This document shows, one piece after another, positions 1 to 7,406 of a stretch of DNA of 64,000 nt. Position 1 is the stretch's first letter. Each line of letters begins with the position of its first letter. Under the pieces are notes generated by a model. The model had not been told where the DNA came from. It saw nothing but the letters and a program-made list of their open reading frames with translations, and made no database searches. The position numbers were made by a program, and so were the translations under genes. The DNA is from Parabacteroides sp. Marseille-P3160 (GTDB lineage Bacteria > Bacteroidota > Bacteroidia > Bacteroidales > Tannerellaceae), in assembly GCF_900162725.1 (NCBI RefSeq), contig NZ_LT799418.1, positions 375,194 through 439,193 of the forward strand, read 5' to 3'.

Positions 1-26
1 GTTGCGTCGGATCAATGCAGAGACGC

Positions 27-49
27 ATGCAAGGCGTCCCACCTTGCAT
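27..49. repeat. Short inverted repeat (REP-like)
   Basis: ATGCAAGG (27-34) and CCTTGCAT (42-49) are perfect inverted arms around a 7-nt loop, flanked by AGA/TCT that could extend the stem imperfectly. It lies downstream of the serpin gene and upstream of the stronger nested inverted repeat at 73-135. It resembles the short dispersed palindromes common in Bacteroidetes intergenic DNA, but copy number cannot be judged from one window. Confidence 0.4.
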
Positions 50-72
50 CTCTTATAATATTGGAAGGGGGT

Positions 73-135
73 GCGTCAAAAGCCCATAGAGGCAGAGGTG
101 TAAGGGCGAATTCCCTTACGCGACCCTTTTGACGC
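73..135. repeat. Nested inverted repeat downstream of the serpin gene
   Basis: An outer perfect 10-bp pair, GCGTCAAAAG (73-82) and CTTTTGACGC (126-135), encloses an inner perfect 7-bp hairpin, GTAAGGG (100-106) and CCCTTAC (113-119). It begins 47 nt beyond the serpin stop codon, so it may act as a 3' structure or terminator for the minus-strand serpin transcript, but there is no clear T-tract. A related string, CTTTTGACACCCCCC, occurs at 21491-21505 in another gene-end region. Confidence 0.45.
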
Positions 136-181
136 CCTCCTCATGGTATAAATGCCTATATGTGGGCAAGACGGGAGAGAA

Positions 182-1408
182 TTAGAGATTGCCTATTTTG
201 CCGGCAAAGAGGATGACGCCGGTGCTGTTTTCGCGAATGAGAAAAACAAACGGTCTGTTTACAATGAAGTCGACCCGTTGCGGGGTAGAAGGTGCAGTTG
301 TAAATTCTATTCCTACCAAGGTTGCCGCCGCCGCTTCGGTTCCTTCTTCATTCACGTCAAGAAATGTTTTGTGGATGACTTGCGATATATTGAGCGGAGC
401 ATCCGCGATTCCCCGGAAGTCTGCCCCAGCAACGAAGGGGAGTTTCATGCCCATGTCAGGGAGTATTTTTTTCTCCATCTGGTATTCCAGTTCGATTTTG
501 AAGCGGGGAAGTTTCAGATTGACGGTTTTTCCTATAAAAGATAAGCCGTTCCAAATGGATGGGTTTAAATGCTCCAACACATCTTGCGTACTCTTGCCTT
601 CGTTCGGAAGCATGACGACCATACTGAACGCCTGGTTTCCGTACGGTAATTCCAGGTAAGCTGCCTGGTCATCCGTTGCATGATTAAAGGAAGCTTCCTG
701 GTGCATCATTTCGACTTCTTTCGATTGGCCGTTTTCTGCAAGGAAAGATTCTTTCTTCGTTTGGTTTTTCTTGAATTGGCTGATCCATATTCCTTTAAAA
801 TAGACTGCATTGATTAAATAGAGAACAGCATCGGAAGGGATCTCCTTGATGATTTCGGGTATTTTTTCTTTCGTTTTATCCGAACACCATTGGTTCATGA
901 GCTTTACGGTGTTTACAGAGAAGTCTTCCGTACGGACTTCGGCATCATAATAATCCCTGTTGGTCTGGGTAAAGGTTTCTTTTACCGGGAATCCATGCTT
1001 TGCCCAGATAGAGTTGGCAATTCCGAGCTGGGTGGACGGGTCTACTTTGAGTAAAGCTTCCCGGAGAGTCTGGTTGTAATCATTTATTTCGTCCATCGTG
1101 TAGTCGCTGGCGCGTAGGGCTTGCTTCATTTCTTCGGCCGTCTGGCCTTGGGCGCCGTTGAGGGTCATGCTAAGCGCCATGCTGACGCTGAGAGGGGAAA
1201 TAAATGTATTTGGCTCTTCGGAAGCCCGGACGGTAGTTCTCAAGAGGTCGAAAGCAAAGTTGTTGTCTTGCTTTACCTTTTCTGCATAAGCGCTTTTTAA
1301 TATGATCGGTTCGGCTTTCGACAACTGATCGTTGGATTCTCCGTCGGATTCACAAGCGGAAAACAGGAATAACGGGAGAACGAACAGGAGCTGTGTGAAT
1401 TTATCCAT
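182..1408 (-). CDS. Serpin-family protease inhibitor, lipoprotein
   Basis: A 408-residue serpin, an irreversible suicide inhibitor of serine or cysteine proteases. The longer open frame reaches 1552, but the start at 1408 is chosen because it begins an SPII signal peptide with lipobox Phe-Ser-Ala-Cys (Cys near residue 19), so the protein should be anchored in the membrane or on the cell surface. The C-terminal reactive-centre loop region is recognisable: the hinge Glu-Glu-Gly-Thr-Glu-Ala-Ala-Ala-Ala-Thr (about 353-362) is of the small-residue type needed for loop insertion, so the protein is probably inhibitory rather than a non-inhibitory relative. The closing Asn-Arg-Pro-Phe-Val-Phe-Leu-Ile strand is also present. 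The target is unknown; in gut bacteria serpins are thought to protect against host or microbial proteases. It is transcribed alone. Confidence 0.9.
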   Translation of the reverse strand: MDKFTQLLFVLPLFLFSACESDGESNDQLSKAEPIILKSAYAEKVKQDNNFAFDLLRTTVRASEEPNTFISPLSVSMALSMTLNGAQGQTAEEMKQALRASDYTMDEINDYNQTLREALLKVDPSTQLGIANSIWAKHGFPVKETFTQTNRDYYDAEVRTEDFSVNTVKLMNQWCSDKTKEKIPEIIKEIPSDAVLYLINAVYFKGIWISQFKKNQTKKESFLAENGQSKEVEMMHQEASFNHATDDQAAYLELPYGNQAFSMVVMLPNEGKSTQDVLEHLNPSIWNGLSFIGKTVNLKLPRFKIELEYQMEKKILPDMGMKLPFVAGADFRGIADAPLNISQVIHKTFLDVNEEGTEAAAATLVGIEFTTAPSTPQRVDFIVNRPFVFLIRENSTGVILFAGKIGNL

Positions 1409-1690
1409 AAGTATTTCAAAATTAAGTTGTGTTATATAATTAGGTAGATGCTTACGAAAGGTAAAACGCTGCATGAAAACGATGTTTTTTTTATTGGTTT
1501 TGTCCAAAGATGTTCTCTTTTGTGAATGATGAATGAGAAGTATGATGAACATAGGCGGTACGCCGGACGAAGTACAATTAATTATTAATCATCCCCGGAC
1601 GGGCAGCATGCTCTCTTTCTGCCAAGGTACTCGTCAAGTCGGCGGATACCTGAGGCGATCTGTCTTGGGTAAACCATGTTGAGTGTTTGA

Positions 1691-1778
1691 CGGCTATCGA
1701 ACACGTGTTCTACAGCTGTGAAACACCTGTTCTACGGCTGTGAAACACCTGTTCTATAGTCGTCAAACACTTACTTTG
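1691..1778. repeat. 22-bp-period palindromic tandem repeat, block 1
   Basis: Four units of 22 bp (1691-1712, 1713-1734, 1735-1756, 1757-1778, the last degenerate) follow each other without spacers. Each carries a near-palindrome around AACACSTGTT and a second around AGCTGT. The same period and plan recur at 37435-37537, and a sequence-diverged version occurs at 21391-21468. It lies between the divergent serpin and heptose operons. Confidence 0.7.
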
Positions 1779-1838
1779 CTATAGTTTAACAGGGAAAAGC
1801 ATTTATCCCTTTGTTGTTCGGAGTATCCTCACTCCGTC

Positions 1839-1960
1839 GTGTTGGAAGCAAAGCTTCTGCTTTGCCTATCCTTAAAAAAGGATAATCATTGCGAGACGGG
1901 AGCCTCGCTTTTATCACCGGCGGAAGCTCCAGCTTCCGCCGAACACAACAGGAGTTTAAA
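1839..1960. repeat. Four-hairpin dispersed element, copy 1
   Basis: Four consecutive hairpins, each with a 4-nt loop: GCAAAGC/GCTTTGC (1848-1865), TATCCTT/AAGGATA (1867-1884), GCGAGAC/GCCTCGC (1891-1908, one mismatch) and GGCGGAAGC/GCTTCCGCC (1919-1940). A second copy at 37693-37815 is about 90% identical over about 120 nt. Of 8 differences in the 93-nt hairpin core, 5 fall in the loops, which suggests the paired structure is what is kept. An open frame runs through both copies but is probably a by-product. Confidence 0.75.
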
Positions 1961-2057
1961 TGCGTTTTCCTTGTGTAGTTTAATGATTTTAGTTGACTAC
2001 AGTGTCGTGATTGCAGCAATGAGTAGCCTGAATTTTTTACTTTCATATAAAGAATCG

Positions 2058-2065
2058 TATCTTTG
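2058..2065 (+). promoter_or_regulatory. Promoter -7 element of the heptose operon
   Basis: TATCTTTG matches the Bacteroidetes -7 consensus TAnnTTTG and lies 32 nt before the hddA start codon. No clear -33 TTTG is seen upstream. Confidence 0.55.
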
Positions 2066-2097
2066 TGGCAATAATTTATCTTTGAGCGACATATAAT

Positions 2098-3120
2098 ATG
2101 TTATACAGAAGTAAAGCTCCGCTCCGGATTGGACTGGCCGGAGGAGGAAGCGATGTAAGTCCCTATTCAGATATTTATGGAGGTGCTATTCTGAATACCA
2201 CTATTTCCTTATATGCCCATGCCAATATACAGGAACTGGACGTGCCTAAAATCCGGTTAGAGAGTTTGGATCGCAAGGAATATGAGGAATATGACTTGTC
2301 GGAAGAACTGCCGGTCGATGGGAACCTGGATTTAGCTAAGGGCGTCTATAACCGTCTGGTGAAGGACTTCAAATTCCCGCTGAGGGGATTCCATTTAAGT
2401 ACTTATGTGGATGTGCCGGCCGGATCGGGATTGGGAACCTCTTCGACCCTGGTGGTTGCCATATTAGGCGCCTTCATGGAATGGTTGCATCTTCCCCTCG
2501 GCAGTTATGACATCGCCCAACTTGCCTATCGGATTGAACGTTCGGATTTACAAATGGCCGGAGGAAAGCAGGATCAGTATGCCGCTACGTTCGGCGGAGT
2601 AAATTATATGGAGTTCTATGCGGATAATAAAGTAATTGTTAATCCGCTTAGGATTGAGAAGAAGCATTTGTTGGAGCTTGAAAATAATTTGTTATTGTTC
2701 TATACGGAAACCTCCCATGTTTCTTCCGATATCATAAAGGAACAGCAACGGAATGTAAAAGAAAACAAGCAGTCTTCTGTGGAGGCGATGCATGTCATCA
2801 AGGAACAGGCGAAGGAGATCAAGGAAGCGTTGCTTACGGGACATATCCACAGGATCGGTATTATTCTCGATGAAGGTTTCGAATATAAGAAGCAAATGGC
2901 AAAATCGATTACCACCCCCTTGATTGAAGAAATTTATTATGAGGCCAGAAAGGCCGGCGCCCTGGGAGGTAAAATATCCGGTGCCGGCGGCGGCGGTTTT
3001 ATGGTTTTCTATTGTTCCGATAATCACCGGTTTCGGGTGATCGAGGCCTTGCGGCGGTTTAATGGTTATTTTACAAATTATAAATTTGTGAAAGAGGGCC
3101 TATTCACATGGAGCATTTAA
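2098..3120 (+). CDS. hddA: D-glycero-alpha-D-manno-heptose 7-phosphate kinase
   Basis: A 340-residue GHMP-superfamily kinase that phosphorylates C1 of heptose 7-phosphate to give the alpha-anomeric 1,7-bisphosphate. The N-terminal substrate motif (Ala-Pro-Leu-Arg-Ile-Gly-Leu-Ala-Gly-Gly-Gly-Ser-Asp, residues 7-19), the phosphate-binding loop Pro-Ala-Gly-Ser-Gly-Leu-Gly-Thr-Ser-Ser (107-116) and the C-terminal Gly-Ala-Gly-Gly-Gly-Gly motif are all present. It is the first gene of an operon with gmhA, hddC and gmhB, which together make GDP-D-glycero-alpha-D-manno-heptose in the cytoplasm. The alpha-specific kinase, rather than bifunctional HldE, points to the GDP- and not the ADP-heptose route, so the sugar probably ends up in a capsule, S-layer-type glycan or other surface glycan. 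Confidence 0.9.
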   Translation: MLYRSKAPLRIGLAGGGSDVSPYSDIYGGAILNTTISLYAHANIQELDVPKIRLESLDRKEYEEYDLSEELPVDGNLDLAKGVYNRLVKDFKFPLRGFHLSTYVDVPAGSGLGTSSTLVVAILGAFMEWLHLPLGSYDIAQLAYRIERSDLQMAGGKQDQYAATFGGVNYMEFYADNKVIVNPLRIEKKHLLELENNLLLFYTETSHVSSDIIKEQQRNVKENKQSSVEAMHVIKEQAKEIKEALLTGHIHRIGIILDEGFEYKKQMAKSITTPLIEEIYYEARKAGALGGKISGAGGGGFMVFYCSDNHRFRVIEALRRFNGYFTNYKFVKEGLFTWSI

Positions 3121-3142
3121 TTCGAATAAACACAAACTTAAG

Positions 3143-3718
3143 ATGATCGATTTTATTCAACAAAAAGTACAGGCGTCTATCGACGTCAAACAACACATCC
3201 TTCAACAGCCGGAGTTGCTTGGGCGTATCGAACAGGCGACAGAACTGGTCGCTACTGCGTTTCGCAGCGGCGGGAAAGTTTTTTTCTGCGGCAATGGAGG
3301 CAGTGCTGCCGATGCGCAACACCTGGCCGCCGAGTTTTCCGGGAAATTTTATCTTGACCGCAAGGGACTTCCTGCGGAAGCGTTGCATTGCAATACCTCC
3401 TATCTGACGGCTGTGAGTAACGATTATTCTTATGAAATCGCTTATGCAAGATTGATCGACGGAATCGGCAAAGCCGGCGATGTGTTGATCGGGCTTTCTA
3501 CTTCCGGTAATTCTAAAAATATCCTGCTGGCTTTTGAGAAGGCCCGGTCGATGGGAATCTCCACGATCGGATTTACGGGAAAAGGAGGAGGGAAAATGAG
3601 GGAACTTTCAGATGTCCTCCTTAATGTTCCTTCGGAAGATACGCCGAGAATACAGGAATCACATATCCTGATCGGACATATCTTGTGTGAGATTGTGGAA
3701 AGAAACCTCTTTGCTTGA
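3143..3718 (+). CDS. gmhA: Phosphoheptose isomerase
   Basis: A 191-residue SIS-domain protein that converts sedoheptulose 7-phosphate to D-glycero-D-manno-heptose 7-phosphate, the first step of heptose activation. The sugar-phosphate binding stretch Phe-Cys-Gly-Asn-Gly-Gly-Ser-Ala-Ala-Asp (about residues 49-58), the following Gln-His and the Ser-Thr-Ser-Gly-Asn-Ser loop (about 119-124) match the GmhA family, and the length is normal. It lies 22 nt after hddA and 3 nt before hddC, so the genes are surely cotranscribed. Confidence 0.93.
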   Translation: MIDFIQQKVQASIDVKQHILQQPELLGRIEQATELVATAFRSGGKVFFCGNGGSAADAQHLAAEFSGKFYLDRKGLPAEALHCNTSYLTAVSNDYSYEIAYARLIDGIGKAGDVLIGLSTSGNSKNILLAFEKARSMGISTIGFTGKGGGKMRELSDVLLNVPSEDTPRIQESHILIGHILCEIVERNLFA

Positions 3719-3721
3719 CCG

Positions 3722-4429
3722 ATGGAAGTTGTGATCCTTGCCGGCGGATTGGGGACCCGCCTGAAATCAGTTGTCAGCGGGCCGAAATGTATGGCGGAGA
3801 TTAACGGATATCCTTTTCTCCATTATCTTTTTTCCTATTTGGAATCCTACCGCCCTTCCCGGGTGATCTTGTCCCTGGGGTATAAGCATGAAGAGGTGGA
3901 GGAGTGGGTCAATGCCCGGTCGTTTCCTTATCCTGTCGTCTTTAAAGTGGAAACCGAGCCGCTGGGTACCGGCGGGGCGATTCGTTATGCCCTGACGGAA
4001 GCGACGGAGGAAGAAGTGGTGATACTCAACGGGGATACTTTCTTTCAGGTTGACCTCCGGCAATTAGTCGATTTTCACCGATCAAGAAAGGCGAAAGCCA
4101 GCCTGGCCTTGAAGCCGATGCACTGTTTCGACCGCTACGGGATTGTCCGTTATTATCCCGAAACAGGAGAGATCCTGTCATTCGAAGAGAAAAAGCCTTG
4201 CAGCTACGGCGTGATCAATGGCGGAATCTATGTGATCAACCGGGGACAACTGGCTGCATTTCCCGGCAAGTTCTCCATGGAGAAAAATTTCTTTGAAAAG
4301 GAGGTGATTAAGGGAGGATTGTTCGGTTTTGTCAGTGATACTTACTTCATCGATATCGGCATTCCGGAAGATTACCGGAAAGCCCAAATAGAATTTAAAG
4401 ATGGGAAGCTACCAGACGCTCTTTCTTGA
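3722..4429 (+). CDS. hddC: D-glycero-alpha-D-manno-heptose 1-phosphate guanylyltransferase
   Basis: A 235-residue nucleotidyltransferase with the N-terminal signature Leu-Ala-Gly-Gly-Leu-Gly-Thr-Arg-Leu (residues 6-14) and the downstream Gly-Pro-Lys-Cys-Met-Ala-Glu stretch typical of sugar-1-phosphate nucleotidyltransferases; Asn-Gly-Asp-Thr-Phe supplies the metal-binding Asp. In the context of hddA, gmhA and gmhB the substrate is best taken as heptose 1-phosphate and GTP, giving GDP-heptose. Sequence alone cannot distinguish it from a mannose- or glucose-1-phosphate enzyme. It overlaps the next gene, gmhB, by 29 nt. Confidence 0.82.
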   Translation: MEVVILAGGLGTRLKSVVSGPKCMAEINGYPFLHYLFSYLESYRPSRVILSLGYKHEEVEEWVNARSFPYPVVFKVETEPLGTGGAIRYALTEATEEEVVILNGDTFFQVDLRQLVDFHRSRKAKASLALKPMHCFDRYGIVRYYPETGEILSFEEKKPCSYGVINGGIYVINRGQLAAFPGKFSMEKNFFEKEVIKGGLFGFVSDTYFIDIGIPEDYRKAQIEFKDGKLPDALS

Positions 4430-4943
4430 CCGCGACGGGGTAATCAATGAGGAACGCCCGGGCGATTATGTAAAAAACTGGGATGAGTTTATTTTCCTTC
4501 CCGGCGTCAAGGAGGCGCTTGGTATCCTGAATCCTCTTTTTAACCGGATTGTCATCGTAACTAACCAACGAGGAGTCGGTTACGGGCGGATGACCGAGGA
4601 AGATCTTAAGAGCATACACCATAGGATGCTCCGGGAAATAAAAGAATCCGGAGGAAGGATCGATGCCGTTTATGTCTGTATGGATATCCAGGCCGATAGT
4701 CCGGACCGCAAGCCGAACATCGGGATGGCCTTGCAGGCCCGGCGGGATTTTCCGGAGATCGACTTCTCAACCTCCCTGATGGTCGGTAACAGCCGTTCCG
4801 ACCTCCAGTTTGGTAGAAATGCCCGAATGTGTACTGTTCTTGTCGGTAACAAATACACGGAGAGCGAAAAAGAACCGGCTTTAATCGATTACGCTTTTGA
4901 GAATTTACTTAAGTTTGCAGAAAAATATCAGAAAGGCTTATAA
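4401..4943 (+). CDS. gmhB: D-glycero-D-manno-heptose 1,7-bisphosphate phosphatase (HAD family)
   Basis: A 180-residue HAD-superfamily phosphatase of the histidinol-phosphatase/GmhB group that removes the 7-phosphate. Motif I Phe-Leu-Asp-Arg-Asp-Gly-Val-Ile-Asn (about 8-16), Thr-Asn-Gln-Arg-Gly-Val-Gly (motif II region), Arg-Lys-Pro and Val-Gly-Asn-Ser-Arg-Ser-Asp (motif IV) are visible. Odd point: the zinc-binding Cys/His cluster that usually precedes Arg-Lys-Pro is missing; only one Cys remains (Cys-Met-Asp-Ile-Gln-Ala-Asp-Ser-Pro-Asp-Arg-Lys-Pro), so this is probably a zinc-less variant. It overlaps hddC by 29 nt and completes the four-enzyme pathway. Confidence 0.85.
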   Translation: MGSYQTLFLDRDGVINEERPGDYVKNWDEFIFLPGVKEALGILNPLFNRIVIVTNQRGVGYGRMTEEDLKSIHHRMLREIKESGGRIDAVYVCMDIQADSPDRKPNIGMALQARRDFPEIDFSTSLMVGNSRSDLQFGRNARMCTVLVGNKYTESEKEPALIDYAFENLLKFAEKYQKGL

Positions 4944-4958
4944 AAAGATATAACAAAA

Positions 4959-6077
4959 ATGAGAATCGCATATCTTTCCACTTTCTATCCTTATCGTGGC
5001 GGCATTGCCCAGTTCAATGCATTGCTGAAACAAGCGTTTGAGAAAAACGAGCATGAGGTGAAAGCCTTTACTTTTACTTGCCAGTATCCCGATTTCCTCT
5101 TCCCCGGCAAAACGCAGTTTGTAACAAAGGAAGACCGGGCGATTCCGGTGGATAGCCTGCGGGTGTTAAATACAGCCAATCCTCTCTCCTACGGGAAGAC
5201 GGTTCGGGAAATCCTGAAATGGAAGCCCGACCTTTTGATTCTTAAATATTGGATGAGTTATTTCGCTCCTTCCCTCGGTTATGTGGCCGGGCGGCTCCGG
5301 AAGAAGGGGGTGAAAGTGATTTGTGTGATCGATAATGCCATTCCGCACGAGCCCCGGTTTTTCGACAAGCCGCTTGCGCAGTACTTCTTCAACCGTTGCG
5401 ACGGGAATGTGGTCATGAGTGACGCCGTCCAGGCCGATCTTTTACGCATCAAACCGGATGCCAGATTCATTTATAAAGCACATCCTTTATATAACCATTT
5501 CGGAGAAAAGACGGACAAAGGGAAGGCTTTAGACGGATTGGGCTTGCAACAAGGGAAAAAGACTTTACTCTTTTTCGGATTGATCCGGGATTATAAAGGC
5601 TTGGATCTGCTTATTGATGCAATGGGGCAATTGGATGATTCCTATCAGTTGCTTGTCGCAGGAGAATCATACGGCAGTTTCGAAAAATACGAGCAACAGA
5701 TCGCCGCTTCCCCCGCAAAAGATCGGATAAAAACCATTGTGGAATACATTGATGATTCCCGCGTACCGGTACTATTTTCTGCTGCCGATCTGCTGGTTTT
5801 ACCTTATAAATCGGCGACACAGAGTGGAGTTATTCCGGTTGCCTATCATTTTGAAGTTCCCATCTTAGCCACTGATGTCGGGGGATTGAAGAGCACGATC
5901 TCCGGTGCCGGCACCGGCGTTGTCTGCCATCCCGATGCGGAAAGCCTCACGCGAGGCGTGCAGGAGATCTTCGCAAAAGGCCCGGATTCCTACATCCTCC
6001 CCATCCGGGAAGAGAAGAAGCAACTTTCGTGGGAGCGTTTTGCCGATGCAATTGCCAGCTTCTCCGCTACACTGTGA
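4959..6077 (+). CDS. Glycosyltransferase, GT4-like (GT-B fold)
   Basis: A 372-residue GT-B glycosyltransferase that follows gmhB by 15 nt and is the last gene of the heptose operon. The N-terminal Ser-Thr-Phe-Tyr-Pro-Tyr-Arg-Gly-Gly-Ile-Ala loop and the C-terminal donor domain (Leu-Phe-Phe-Gly-Leu-Ile-Arg-Asp-Tyr-Lys-Gly-Leu and the later acidic/Gly-rich stretch ending Ala-Thr-Asp-Val-Gly-Gly-Leu) fit family GT4. There are no membrane segments, so it acts at the cytoplasmic face. Its position suggests it may use GDP-heptose as donor, but this is inference from context only. Confidence 0.8.
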   Translation: MRIAYLSTFYPYRGGIAQFNALLKQAFEKNEHEVKAFTFTCQYPDFLFPGKTQFVTKEDRAIPVDSLRVLNTANPLSYGKTVREILKWKPDLLILKYWMSYFAPSLGYVAGRLRKKGVKVICVIDNAIPHEPRFFDKPLAQYFFNRCDGNVVMSDAVQADLLRIKPDARFIYKAHPLYNHFGEKTDKGKALDGLGLQQGKKTLLFFGLIRDYKGLDLLIDAMGQLDDSYQLLVAGESYGSFEKYEQQIAASPAKDRIKTIVEYIDDSRVPVLFSAADLLVLPYKSATQSGVIPVAYHFEVPILATDVGGLKSTISGAGTGVVCHPDAESLTRGVQEIFAKGPDSYILPIREEKKQLSWERFADAIASFSATL

Positions 6078-6216
6078 TTCATTAAAAGTATTGCTTTTTC
6101 AGATAATTGGTTCTTTTATTCTCTTTTTGAGTCAGTAAAACATAAAAAGTGGGCAAACAATGGTGTATTCTTCTGCTTTTGAGATAATTTTATAGAATTG
6201 AAACAATAAATCTAAT

Positions 6217-7017
6217 ATGGCGAAGATTACAGTTAAGGATACTTCGGTGTCGGTAATAAAGATAAACGATGAGGATTACATCAGTCTCACGGATATGCTG
6301 AAAGCGAAAGATGGTGAATTCTTCTTCTCTAATTGGTTAAGGAATAGGAATACTGTTGAATTTCTTGGTATATGGGAGAAATTGAATAATCCGACTTTTA
6401 ATTATGTCGAATTCGACATAATTAAAAGTCAGGCAGGTTTAAACAGCTATCGCCTCAGTGCAAAGGACTGGATGCAGAAAACCAATGCAATCGGTATCAT
6501 TGCAAAGACAGGGCGTTATGGCGGTACTTATGCCCATAAGGACATTGCTTTTGAATTTGCCATGTGGATTAGTCCGGAGTTCAAAGTCTATCTGATACGT
6601 GAGTTTCAACGGCTTAAAACTGAAGAACAGGCCCAAGTGGGTTGGAATGCAAAGCGTGAGTTATCAAAAATAAATTACCGTATTCATACCGACGCTATCA
6701 AACACAACCTTATTCCTGCAAAAGTGACAGCAAAGCAGGCAAGTATTATTTATGCCAACGAAGCCGATGTATTGAACGTGGCCATGTTTGGAATGACAGC
6801 GAAGCAATGGCGTGAGACGAATTCTGAATTGAAAGGAAATATTCGTGATTATGCTACTATCAACGAACTGATTTGTTTGTCGAATATGGAAAACCTTAAT
6901 GCTGTTTTTATTGACAATGGAATTCCACAAGGTCAACGACTTTTAAAGCTTAATCGGATTGCTATCCAGCAAATGAGAGTGTTAGAGGGCGATGATAATA
7001 GAAAATTGCTAAAATAA
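6217..7017 (+). CDS. KilA-N domain protein
   Basis: A 266-residue protein with a KilA-N type DNA-binding domain over about residues 1-135 (Tyr-Ile-Ser-Leu-Thr-Asp-Met near 17-23; Gly-Arg-Tyr-Gly-Gly-Thr-Tyr-Ala-His and Ala-Phe-Glu-Phe-Ala-Met-Trp-Ile-Ser at about 102-122). The C-terminal half is a conserved but uncharacterised extension. KilA-N proteins are typical of phages, plasmids and genomic islands. The gene is visibly more AT-rich than its left-hand neighbours and stands beside a broken antitoxin gene, so it was probably acquired horizontally. No partner gene is present and its role is unknown. Confidence 0.8.
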   Translation: MAKITVKDTSVSVIKINDEDYISLTDMLKAKDGEFFFSNWLRNRNTVEFLGIWEKLNNPTFNYVEFDIIKSQAGLNSYRLSAKDWMQKTNAIGIIAKTGRYGGTYAHKDIAFEFAMWISPEFKVYLIREFQRLKTEEQAQVGWNAKRELSKINYRIHTDAIKHNLIPAKVTAKQASIIYANEADVLNVAMFGMTAKQWRETNSELKGNIRDYATINELICLSNMENLNAVFIDNGIPQGQRLLKLNRIAIQQMRVLEGDDNRKLLK

Positions 7018-7111
7018 ATACTTATGTCAGTTTCCCACAGATCTTTAGAAAAACAGATCGTCCTTTTTATAAGAATTCTGCAATCATATGATTGTTATTA
7101 ATATATCGCAC

Positions 7112-7304
7112 TCAATAAATTAATTCCCCATTATCGACATAGATGTTGAAAAAGACGTACCATTGAGTAGCCTTACTCTTTCGGAACATGGCATAATGCA
7201 TATCTTTCCCATATCGGTTGAAATATAGAGGTGCTGTTTTGTTACCTGCATGGGGAGATTTCTTTCATATTATTTCTTAACTCTGACGAACTAATTACTC
7301 TCAT
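7112..7304 (-). pseudogene. Broken Phd/YefM-type antitoxin gene and fused remnant
   Basis: From the ATG at 7304 the minus strand reads Met-Arg-Val-Ile-Ser-Ser-Ser-Glu-Leu-Arg-Asn-Asn-Met-Lys-Glu, the typical N-terminus of a Phd/YefM antitoxin of Bacteroidales, then stops after 20 codons (TAA at 7242-7244). A second frame, shifted, continues from about 7256 to a TGA at 7112-7114 and encodes about 48 residues containing Tyr-Phe-Asn-Arg-Tyr-Gly-Lys-Asp-Met and Lys-Ala-Thr-Gln-Trp-Tyr-Val-Phe-Phe, which reads like genuine protein but which I cannot assign to a family. The best reading is a deletion that removed most of the antitoxin and joined its first codons to the tail of another small gene. 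Confidence 0.55.
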
Positions 7305-7322
7305 CGCTATATGCTTTTAAGT

Positions 7323-7355
7323 TGTACATTATTAATTTTGTACATTATAATGTAC
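7323..7355 (-). promoter_or_regulatory. Operator-like TGTACA repeats upstream of the antitoxin relic
   Basis: A perfect 16-bp palindrome, GTACATTATAATGTAC (7340-7355), and a further TGTACA at 7323-7328 lie 19-51 bp upstream of the relic antitoxin start. TGTACA is the known core recognised by YefM-type antitoxins, so this is probably the old autoregulatory operator, still intact although the coding region is broken. Confidence 0.55.
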
Positions 7356-7406
7356 GAAGATAATATTCTTTGAATAACGAGATATATAATTGGGTGTCAT
7401 TTTTTA

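Larger units (their letters stand above)
7018..7406. other. Intergenic region with a toxin-antitoxin relic
   Basis: AT-rich stretch between the KilA-N gene and the YfhO-like gene. It holds no intact gene, but a minus-strand antitoxin remnant and its operator (listed separately) account for 7112-7355. Nothing else is recognisable in 7018-7111 or 7356-7406. Confidence 0.6.

Noticed and set aside
1691-1778. 22-bp repeats taken as a CRISPR array
   Set aside because: The units follow each other without spacers, are palindromic and occur in three unrelated gene-end regions; there are no cas genes near.
1839-2096. Small ORF of 85 codons through the four-hairpin element
   Set aside because: The matching frame in copy 2 differs in start and end, and the shared part is just the hairpin repeat, with changes concentrated in loops; so it is more likely a by-product than a gene.
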